A DNA stretch of 8,728 bases from an uncultured Ruminococcus sp. (GTDB taxonomy: Bacteria > Bacillota > Clostridia > Oscillospirales > Acutalibacteraceae). Under the pieces are notes generated by a model, which saw nothing but the letters and a program-made list of their open reading frames with translations, ran no database searches and was not told where the DNA came from. Of the stretch, positions 1 to 5,414 are shown one piece after another (position 1 is the stretch's first letter; each line of letters starts with the position of its first letter). Both the position numbers and the translations under genes were made by a program. Location of the stretch: assembly GCA_902767175.1 (NCBI GenBank), contig CACXGH010000146.1, positions 1 to 8,728 on the forward strand, given 5' to 3'.

Positions 1-48
1 GAGCGACGCCGTCAACAGACGTCGGGGAGCTTTAGCTCCTGCGGGCGT
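1..48 (+). repeat. 48-bp dispersed repeat, left copy
   Basis: This segment matches the reverse complement of 5011-5058 at 45 of 48 positions (differences at 15, 21 and 45). It contains a short hairpin, GGAGC-TTTA-GCTCC, at 26-39. Similarity stops at 48 on the right. On the left it runs to the window edge, so the unit probably continues outside; the other copy is followed on that side by a strong hairpin. It looks like a dispersed intergenic repeat. No transposase or coding frame is associated with it. Confidence 0.85.
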
Positions 49-142
49 CGGTGGGGGATTTTAACCCGCCACCGACGGACGTATGGCCCCCGCCGCCTTT
101 AGAGGGTGCGGGTGTCCGGTGGACACCTCTGCCGAAGGCAGA
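46..142. repeat. Cluster of three consecutive hairpins
   Basis: Three stem-loops follow each other. The first pairs CGTCGGTGG (46-54) with CCACCGACG (69-77) and can extend inward by GGG/CCC with one bulged base. The second pairs GGTGTCC (111-117) with GGACACC (121-127) around a 3-base loop. The third pairs TCTGCC (128-133) with GGCAGA (137-142) around GAA. No convincing T-tract follows any of them, so a terminator role is not supported. A REP-like dispersed intergenic element or a structured RNA are both possible; I favour a repeat because it abuts the 48-bp repeat. Confidence 0.55.
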
Positions 143-196
143 AGCACCGACCGAGCCGGCAGGCGAGACTCGGGGGACATCGGTGATTGGTTATAC

Positions 197-240
197 AGGC
201 ACGGTGAACTTACAACAGAACACCGTGCCTTGACTTTTTA
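197..240. terminator. Terminator-like inverted repeat
   Basis: A perfect 10-bp stem, AGGCACGGTG (197-206) and CACCGTGCCT (221-230), encloses a 14-base loop. On the plus strand it is followed by TGACTTTTTA, a T-run offset by four bases. On the minus strand, the direction of the csp-sleC cluster, the hairpin lies about 70 bases after the sleC-like stop codon but is followed by GTATAACC, a poor T-tract. It may end a plus-strand transcript coming from outside the window, or act weakly in both directions. Confidence 0.5.
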
Positions 241-300
241 TATAACAGTGGGGAAGCAGTCCGTGCCGGATACTGCGGCGGTGAAGTGTTGCACAAGATG

Positions 301-1515
301 TCAGGCAGCTGAGATTGCATTGAAGATGTCGGAGAGCTTGTACCATGTCGGGAAGTTTACCTCGCCTGTTACCGGAAGAGAGAATATCTCCTGAAAAATT
401 CTGACAGACTGCTCGGTCTTTTCTCCGAAAATGCCGTCTACTATAAGTCTTGGTATCAGCGGATAGTTTCCGGATATTGCATTGAGCTGCGACTGTACAA
501 CACGCACCCGCTCTCCTCCGGAGCCTTTTCGCACAATGCCCGTAAATGACAAAGGAATGCCCTGTACCTTTTTGGCTTCCTTCAATACTATGTCATAGCC
601 GTAATAGTATTTTAATATCTGAATTGCAGAATAGCCCTGTCCGGCTAATTCCTCAGAGCCCCACTGCGACAGCCAGCCGCTGCGGACAACCCTTCTGCCG
701 TCACTGTATTGGGTAAATAACGGCTGATTTGTGTCTGTCTTGGAGATGTACAGGTCAAATATTTCCTCAGTTATATCGGATATTTCCTGAAATACATTCC
801 TGCCGTAAAAGAAAGCCTGATCGTATGCTGTCGAGCTTGTTATTGTAAAATCATAGCCCTTGCTTCTGTACCATTCGGTATATACACGGTTCAGAGTGAA
901 CGATATTATTGCAAGAATATTTGCCTTGAGCGCTTCTCTGTTCCAATTGGGGTATATCTCCGAGCTTGCGACATTATTGATGTAATCCTTGAACGGCAGG
1001 GTAAAGTTCCGTGCCGTTCTGTCGTTCGGGACTCCGTCATGCACTACGATGAATTCGGGGACGACAGGTTCGGGCAATACTGCAAGATTACTGCCGAAGG
1101 GCAGTCTTTTTATGCTTGCTTCGGGTATTTTCGGAGGATATGCTCCCCATAGGGCAGGGTAGGGGATAGTTATATTATTGTCAGGTGACAGAAGTGAGAT
1201 ATTCTGAACGGCTGTTGTGTCGGCATAGATCTGAACATTCCTTATAACCGCCGTATTGAAGCCTTCAAGAGCTGCGGTAACATTATATTGGGAAAACGGT
1301 CGGGGCATATCTTCCGATTGAGAATAGTCAAACGGCGGAGCAGGCAGTCTTATCGGCTCGATCTGACCTTCTTCGTTTGTTCTGGTTACATATAGTGTTT
1401 CAAGTCCTTCTGCATCACTTACCGTTACGGTCACATCTGAGGCAGGAAAGCCTATATTTCTCAGAAACGTATTCACTCTGAGCAGTCCGTAGCTGTCGGA
1501 AAATTCATCAGGCAT
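301..1515 (-). CDS. sleC: SleC-like spore-cortex-lytic enzyme (SpoIID/LytB domain plus peptidoglycan-binding domain)
   Basis: The 404-aa protein has the SleC layout. Residues 1 to about 110 form a beta-rich prepro region. A linker follows at about 125-153 (LAVLPEPVVPEF near 144-155), then a SpoIID/LytB domain at about 154-308, then a PG_binding_1 domain at about 325-395 (DGIFGEKTEQSVRIFQ). The likely catalytic acid is Glu186 in NVASSEIYP, the position of the essential Glu of SpoIID lytic transglycosylases. The family signature LSQWG...GQGYSAIQILKYYYG is at 282-306. Known SleC is a spore zymogen that degrades cortex peptidoglycan after Csp proteases remove its pro-region, and two Csp-like genes lie directly upstream, 23 bases away. 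The ATG is preceded by AAGGAG with a 7-base spacer. There is no obvious secretion signal or membrane segment. The whole protein contains no cysteine, so a Cys-based zinc site as in some SpoIID proteins is absent. An outgrowth or sporulation role for the SpoIID domain is a less likely alternative. Confidence 0.85.
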   Translation of the reverse strand: MPDEFSDSYGLLRVNTFLRNIGFPASDVTVTVSDAEGLETLYVTRTNEEGQIEPIRLPAPPFDYSQSEDMPRPFSQYNVTAALEGFNTAVIRNVQIYADTTAVQNISLLSPDNNITIPYPALWGAYPPKIPEASIKRLPFGSNLAVLPEPVVPEFIVVHDGVPNDRTARNFTLPFKDYINNVASSEIYPNWNREALKANILAIISFTLNRVYTEWYRSKGYDFTITSSTAYDQAFFYGRNVFQEISDITEEIFDLYISKTDTNQPLFTQYSDGRRVVRSGWLSQWGSEELAGQGYSAIQILKYYYGYDIVLKEAKKVQGIPLSFTGIVRKGSGGERVRVVQSQLNAISGNYPLIPRLIVDGIFGEKTEQSVRIFQEIFSLPVTGEVNFPTWYKLSDIFNAISAA

Positions 1516-1538
1516 AAATTAGCTCCTTCCGGATAATA

Positions 1539-3266
1539 TCATCTCTGCACGAAATTATAGCCTGAGGCTGTTTCACGCAGGTTAATAAAGCTGTTGTAAA
1601 GGTCAAGCTTGCCGTAACCCCATTTTATATTGGGATATATCATATCCTCTTCACGGCTGCAGCCGCCTATCAGCAGACTTCTTATAAGGTCTCCGTTTAT
1701 CGTGGGCATATTGTTCTTTACAATGCCCCATTCCATCAGAAGCGCAGCAGCACCTGCGGTAATTGCTGCGGCGGCGCTTGTGCCTGTCATTGTTCCGAAG
1801 CCTGTCGGATAAACACCCCTTACATTTACTCCGGGAGCAACAAAATCAGGCTCTATTCTCGGCAGTCTTGTAGGTCCCCACGATGACGATACCGAAAGAC
1901 TGCCGTCATCGCTGTTGTAAGCACCGCAGGTTATTGAACGCAGTGCCGTTGCAGGGTAGACTATAGTATATTCGGGTACGGGTCTTAAGAATTCCACATC
2001 ATAGCTCACCTGTCCCGTAATAGGCAGCCATGCCCAATAGCTGCCGTCTATTATGGAGTCCGCATAGAGCTGTATGTCCCATAAGCCCTCTGTTGCTCTT
2101 TCAAAGCCAACTATCATATTATTGTTTATATCCCTGAAATATCTCATAAAAATACTTGTTTCTTCCATGAGCAGCTTTTCTGTGAATTCAAGACCCGAAC
2201 GGAACGGTATTCTCGGGATAACCTCACCGGTGGGGGAGACTACTCCCAAGGATATTTTATCGTATGCAGGGCCGAAAATTATTACCGAAAATGACGCTCC
2301 CTGACTTCCGACCTTTATGCTTATGTTTTCTACTGCGCCGCTGCCGGAAAGCTTGCCCTGCGTATGATGTCTTGCGTTTGCTTCGTTTCCTGCCGCTGTG
2401 ACGAAAGCCACGCCTGCACGCTGTGATACAAAGGAAATATACTGCTCTAAAATAGTATTTCCGTCATGTGCGCTGAAATTAGAGCCTAAGCCTATGCATA
2501 TCACTACAGGCTTATTATATTCTTCCGCACGGTCGAGGATATATTTTACCCCAAGCAGCAGGTCTGACGATTCATACAGCTCGGGGTCATCGGGCGACAG
2601 AAGGTATCTTCTGATATAAAAATCCCTTGCACGCCGCAGCTTTACGGCTATTATATCAGCCTTCGGAGCGGCGCCGATATAGTCTGTATTTGTATTTGCC
2701 GCCGCAACAGACGCAAGGAATGTTCCGTGACCGTTTTCGTCCGTTGACGGAACTATGCTCAGAGGAGAGCTGCTCTCAAGGGCGAGGTTGATATCATTCC
2801 TGCTGTAGTCGGAGCCGAAATAAATGCCGCTGCTGCGTCTGCCGTCTATTGTCTGATCCCATATATTCAGAATTTTTGTTGAGCCGTCCTCAAATCGGAA
2901 AACATCGTTTGTATAGTCTATTCCCGTATCGACAATACCTATTATCACACCCCTGCCCGAAAGGTCGAGAAACGGCTGTTCAAGTACCTGAGTGATACCG
3001 CTGCGGTCATTACCCTTGCTGTCGAGAGGGGACAGGATCTTGGGATAGAATGACAGAAAATCACTGCCAAGCTCCATAAGCAGTTTTTTTATATATTTTT
3101 CGTTGGTATAGACTATAAGATAATTTCCTTCAAGCTCCGTACCGAAATGCAGATAGGGCTTATCCCTTGCATATTCACGGAAACGGCTTGTATTTATCAC
3201 CTGAAAGTCGACAGTTGTCGGAAGCTTTACATATTCCTCAAGCGGAAGAAGATCCTCTTCGTCCAT
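1539..3266 (-). CDS. Csp-type subtilisin-like serine protease (S8 family), second of pair
   Basis: This 575-aa S8 peptidase has an N-terminal prodomain-like part (about 1-100) and a subtilase fold. The triad is intact: Asp113 (IVDTGIDY), His180 (ENGHGTFLAS) and Ser497 (TGTSAAAA), with oxyanion Asn294 (AAGNEANARHH). The roughly 200-residue stretch between Asn294 and Ser497 is much longer than in ordinary subtilisins. It fits the jelly-roll insertion that characterises Csp germination proteases, which cleave pro-SleC in the spore. It is a clear paralogue of the upstream neighbour: both share IWDQTIDG, a VPSxDxxGHGT block, LMEWxIV and a C-terminal GYGKL. The usual proline after GTSxAA is replaced by alanine, so this copy is the more divergent. 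AGAGGTGA precedes the ATG at good spacing. Genes lie 56 bases upstream and 23 bases downstream, so co-transcription with the sleC-like gene is likely. No signal peptide is evident. It could be a germination protease or a receptor-like Csp; sequence cannot decide. Confidence 0.85.
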   Translation of the reverse strand: MDEEDLLPLEEYVKLPTTVDFQVINTSRFREYARDKPYLHFGTELEGNYLIVYTNEKYIKKLLMELGSDFLSFYPKILSPLDSKGNDRSGITQVLEQPFLDLSGRGVIIGIVDTGIDYTNDVFRFEDGSTKILNIWDQTIDGRRSSGIYFGSDYSRNDINLALESSSPLSIVPSTDENGHGTFLASVAAANTNTDYIGAAPKADIIAVKLRRARDFYIRRYLLSPDDPELYESSDLLLGVKYILDRAEEYNKPVVICIGLGSNFSAHDGNTILEQYISFVSQRAGVAFVTAAGNEANARHHTQGKLSGSGAVENISIKVGSQGASFSVIIFGPAYDKISLGVVSPTGEVIPRIPFRSGLEFTEKLLMEETSIFMRYFRDINNNMIVGFERATEGLWDIQLYADSIIDGSYWAWLPITGQVSYDVEFLRPVPEYTIVYPATALRSITCGAYNSDDGSLSVSSSWGPTRLPRIEPDFVAPGVNVRGVYPTGFGTMTGTSAAAAITAGAAALLMEWGIVKNNMPTINGDLIRSLLIGGCSREEDMIYPNIKWGYGKLDLYNSFINLRETASGYNFVQR

Positions 3267-3322
3267 AAAGTCACCTCTGAGATCACATAGTCAGGCATAG
3301 CGTATAGTTTATAATTCGTCAA

Positions 3323-4951
3323 TTATCCTGTGTACAGCACGATCTGATTGAGAGTTTTTTCAAGGCATAGCTTACCGTAGCCGAATGTCGGCTGCGGATA
3401 TTCTGTTCCTGTGCGTCTTTCTGCGCCCGATCGGAGAAAAGCCCGTATCCTTTCGCCGTAGAGAAAGGGAGAATTACCCTGAACTATAGCCCATTCCATG
3501 ATAAGGGCTGCAGCGCCCGTTACAAACGGAGCTGCAAAGCTTGTTCCGGTGAAGGTGTCATAACCGCCGCCGACACCCGGAGCTATTATGTTTACAGCAG
3601 GGGCGGAAATATCCGGTGACCGGCAGCCGTCTGAACTGCCAATGCCCGAAAATGCGGCTATACTGCCGATACTGTCGTTGTATCCTGATACCCTTATGAC
3701 CTTTTCGGCTGTGGAAGGTATAGTCATTGTATTATTTATTGTCGGCTCGGAAAAATATGTCCTTGTGCCGACTTCCTCTGTCGTGGGAAGCCATAGCTGT
3801 ATTTTGCCGTTTGCTATTGATGAGGGACGGATTTTCAGTGTCCATGACCCTGCATTGAGATAGCCTGACTTTGAGCGTACATTTATAAATACCTCCTGAT
3901 CGGCTGAATATCTTGTCGGCTGACCGTAAATTATTTCGGTAAAGGTATCTCTCAGGCTCAGTGTCTTGCTGCTGTCCTCAGCTCTTACAATTCCCGATGA
4001 ACTGCCGTCAGGGTAGATAAGCTCAACAGAGAAAACGTCAGCGAAATCCTTCCACAGCGAAATATAGAAGCCCTCAATTCCCGAAGCGGTAAAAAAGCTT
4101 ATATTCGCTGTATTGCCCTGTGTCAGTCTGCCTTCATAATGATGTCCTGCCGCCCCCTCATTTCCTGTAGGGGTAACGATAACTACCTTCCATTCATTTG
4201 CTGCCGAAGCGATATATTCTTCAAACAGAGATGTTCCGTCATGTGAGCCGTTATTCATACCGAAGCTCAGGTTTATAGCCGTCGGTTTGCCCGTTTCCCT
4301 TGCTTTATCTATAGTATATCTGAGCGCCCTCATTATATCGGTGCTTTGTGCGAATATGTCGCTGCCCCTTCTGCCGACCTTTACTATGATAAGCTCCGAC
4401 TGAGGAGCAGCGCCGATGTTTTCTCCGAATGAAGCATTTCCGTTGCCTGCGGCTATTCCTGCAACTGCCGTTCCGTGTCCTATATAGTCCCTTGACGGAA
4501 CGACAGAGAACGGATCGTCCTGCTGCAGCGCATAATTGATAAGCTGTGCACTGTATTCAGTGCCTTCATTAAAGCCCTGCGGGGGAGAGCCGTCTATAGT
4601 CTGATCCCATATAGATATAATTCTCGTTGTGCCGTCATCGTTTCTGAAATCGGGATGGGTAAAGTCGATACCTGAGTCAATAACCGAAACGATAACTCCG
4701 TTTCCGCTCAGACCATAGCCTGTATTGCTCTGAACAGAGGGGATACAGCTTGACGAAAGCTGTCTTATGCTGTTGATGTACAGCCGTTTGGGAATTTCGA
4801 TATCCTCTATTTCGGTAAAGCTGTAAAGCTCCTCAAGAGAGCTTTCGGGAAGGGTGATTATAGCATAGTTTTCCGAAAGCCGTTCCGCAAAGGCATTTAT
4901 TCTGTCGGCAACAGAGAATATATCGCCGTTGTATTTTACTATTACTTCCAC
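3323..4951 (-). CDS. Csp-type subtilisin-like serine protease (S8 family), first of pair
   Basis: This 542-aa S8 peptidase is the first gene of the minus-strand cluster. Residues 1 to about 75 resemble a Csp prodomain (VIVKYNGD ... YAIITLPESSLEEL), followed by the subtilase core. The triad is Asp92 (VIDSGIDFTHP), His159 (YIGHGTAVAG) and Ser471 (TGTSFAAPFVTG); the oxyanion Asn is 264 (PTGNEGAAGHH). All match the canonical S8 motifs, so an active enzyme is expected. A long insertion at about 275-420 fits the Csp jelly-roll domain. In Clostridium, CspB-like enzymes process themselves and then activate pro-SleC during germination. Translation starts at GTG: GGAGGTGA (4956-4963 on this strand) lies just upstream and no suitable ATG is present. 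The next gene follows after 56 bases and is a paralogue, pointing to an old tandem duplication. No signal peptide is evident, which is usual for a protein made inside the forespore. Assignment to CspA, CspB or CspC is not possible from sequence alone. Confidence 0.87.
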   Translation of the reverse strand: MEVIVKYNGDIFSVADRINAFAERLSENYAIITLPESSLEELYSFTEIEDIEIPKRLYINSIRQLSSSCIPSVQSNTGYGLSGNGVIVSVIDSGIDFTHPDFRNDDGTTRIISIWDQTIDGSPPQGFNEGTEYSAQLINYALQQDDPFSVVPSRDYIGHGTAVAGIAAGNGNASFGENIGAAPQSELIIVKVGRRGSDIFAQSTDIMRALRYTIDKARETGKPTAINLSFGMNNGSHDGTSLFEEYIASAANEWKVVIVTPTGNEGAAGHHYEGRLTQGNTANISFFTASGIEGFYISLWKDFADVFSVELIYPDGSSSGIVRAEDSSKTLSLRDTFTEIIYGQPTRYSADQEVFINVRSKSGYLNAGSWTLKIRPSSIANGKIQLWLPTTEEVGTRTYFSEPTINNTMTIPSTAEKVIRVSGYNDSIGSIAAFSGIGSSDGCRSPDISAPAVNIIAPGVGGGYDTFTGTSFAAPFVTGAAALIMEWAIVQGNSPFLYGERIRAFLRSGAERRTGTEYPQPTFGYGKLCLEKTLNQIVLYTG

Positions 4952-4976
4952 GCACTCACCTCCGTTTACAAATAAT

Positions 4977-5009
4977 TATTATGCATGGGAGCGGCAAAAT
5001 ATTATAACA
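4977..5009 (-). promoter_or_regulatory. Candidate promoters for the csp-sleC cluster
   Basis: On the minus strand an extended -10 element, TGTTATAAT, occupies 5001-5009, with no good -35 box at the right distance. A second element, CATAATA at 4977-4983, fits the -10 consensus of forespore sigma factor G (CATnnTA). Its best -35 partner, TTATA, matches GHATR at four of five positions but at 19 bases rather than 17-18. Either would give a short leader before the GTG at 4951. Forespore control is expected for csp genes, so the second element is attractive but unproven. Confidence 0.4.
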
Positions 5010-5010
5010 A

Positions 5011-5058
5011 ACGTCCGCAGGAGCTAAAGCTCCCCGATGTCTGCTGACGGCGTCGCTC
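5011..5058 (-). repeat. 48-bp dispersed repeat, right copy (inverted relative to the left copy)
   Basis: This is the reverse complement of 1-48 with three mismatches, all A/G or C/T changes. It carries the same GGAGC/GCTCC hairpin (5020-5033 region). Similarity with the left copy ends exactly at 5011. The two copies bracket the whole csp-csp-sleC cluster in inverted orientation. Confidence 0.85.
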
Positions 5059-5093
5059 GCTCCGATCAAGCGGGCTTGTCGGAGCTTTGCTCC
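5059..5093. repeat. Strong hairpin adjoining the 48-bp repeat
   Basis: GCTCCGA (5059-5065) and CAAGC (5067-5071) pair with GCTTG (5074-5078) and TCGGAGC (5079-5085). This gives a 12-bp stem with one bulged T and a 2-base loop. It overlaps a second small hairpin, GGAGC-TTT-GCTCC (5081-5093), that echoes the GGAGC-TTTA-GCTCC motif of the 48-bp repeat. It is probably part of the same repeat unit; in the left copy this part would lie outside the window. The plus-strand continuation TTGTTTAAAA is only weakly terminator-like. Confidence 0.6.
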
Positions 5094-5181
5094 TTGTTTA
5101 AAAAGCAGAGGCGCCTGCATGAAGTGTCCTTGGGCGCACTGTGTCTCACTATGCACAAATTGAACTATATCGGATTAAGGA

Positions 5182-5239
5182 ACCGCTGAATAAATCATGC
5201 TTACGGCTTGAAGATCGAATGGTTGTCTGCGGTCTTTTT
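5182..5239 (+). terminator. Terminator-like stem with T-run upstream of the hisS promoter
   Basis: ACCGC (5182-5186) can pair with GCGGT (5229-5233), which is followed by CTTTTTG. The stem is short and the enclosed 42 bases fold only partly, so this is weak evidence. The arrangement recalls the 3' end of a T-box leader, where ACCGC alternates between antiterminator and terminator. However, the diagnostic GGTGG half of the T-box sequence is missing (AAGGAACCGC is seen instead), and the best hisS promoter lies downstream of it. Confidence 0.25.
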
Positions 5240-5347
5240 GCACGATCTGACGAAAAGATCCTGACGCAATACAGGCACTGAATTAAATGAGAATAATATT
5301 ATTCTTTTCACATTTCAAATATTATGCTAATTTCACATTGCAGACGC

Positions 5348-5376
5348 TTGATAAAAGAGTGATAACATTGTATAAT
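5348..5376 (+). promoter_or_regulatory. Sigma-A-type promoter of hisS-aspS
   Basis: TTGATA (5348-5353) and TATAAT (5371-5376) are separated by exactly 17 bases. Transcription would start near 5383, giving a leader of about 30 bases. An overlapping second pair, TTGTAT (5368-5373) and TATAAT (5391-5396), also has 17-base spacing, but it would start too close to the ribosome binding site. The first is preferred. Confidence 0.75.
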
Positions 5377-5414
5377 AAAGTGGTATGATATATAATATAA
5401 ACGGAGGGAAAGAA

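Larger units (their letters stand above)
1..300. other. Non-coding region downstream of the sleC-like gene
   Basis: I see no credible gene here. Two open frames on the plus strand (starting at 51 and 83) have no ribosome binding site, low-complexity proline/arginine-rich translations, and cross repeat hairpins; one runs into the sleC-like gene on the opposite strand. The stretch holds the left 48-bp repeat, the hairpin cluster at 46-142, the terminator-like inverted repeat at 197-230, and a small bulged hairpin at 256-276 (GCAGTCCG / CGG-AT-ACTGC) about 25 bases beyond the sleC-like stop codon. Confidence 0.7.
4952..5414. other. Divergent intergenic region between the csp cluster and hisS
   Basis: This 463-base region holds no credible gene. 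From left to right it contains the ribosome binding site and candidate promoters of the csp cluster, the right 48-bp repeat, the hairpins at 5059-5093, about 85 bases with only minor palindromes such as AGGCGCCT (5108-5115), a terminator-like hairpin at 5182-5239, an AT-rich stretch from about 5281, and the hisS promoter and ribosome binding site. A 66-codon minus-strand frame at 4956-5156 crosses the repeat and is probably not a gene. The stretch 5171-5280 could be an insertion-element remnant, but I find no terminal inverted repeats or second copy in the window. Confidence 0.6.

Noticed and set aside
51..394. Plus-strand open frames at 51-233 and 83-394
   Set aside because: No ribosome binding site, biased translation from GC-rich repeats, and the longer one overlaps the well-supported sleC-like gene on the other strand.
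5108..5115. AGGCGCCT palindrome as an operator site
   Set aside because: It is a single 8-bp palindrome with no second copy nearby and no position relative to a promoter that would suggest control.
4956..5156. 66-codon minus-strand frame between the csp cluster and hisS
   Set aside because: It runs through the 48-bp repeat and its hairpin, has no ribosome binding site, and overlaps the promoter and ribosome binding site region of the first protease gene. The translation resembles no family I know.
5385..5414. Earlier in-frame ATG for hisS that would add 10 residues
   Set aside because: It has no ribosome binding site and coincides with the predicted transcription start, while GGAGGG is well placed for the ATG at 5415.
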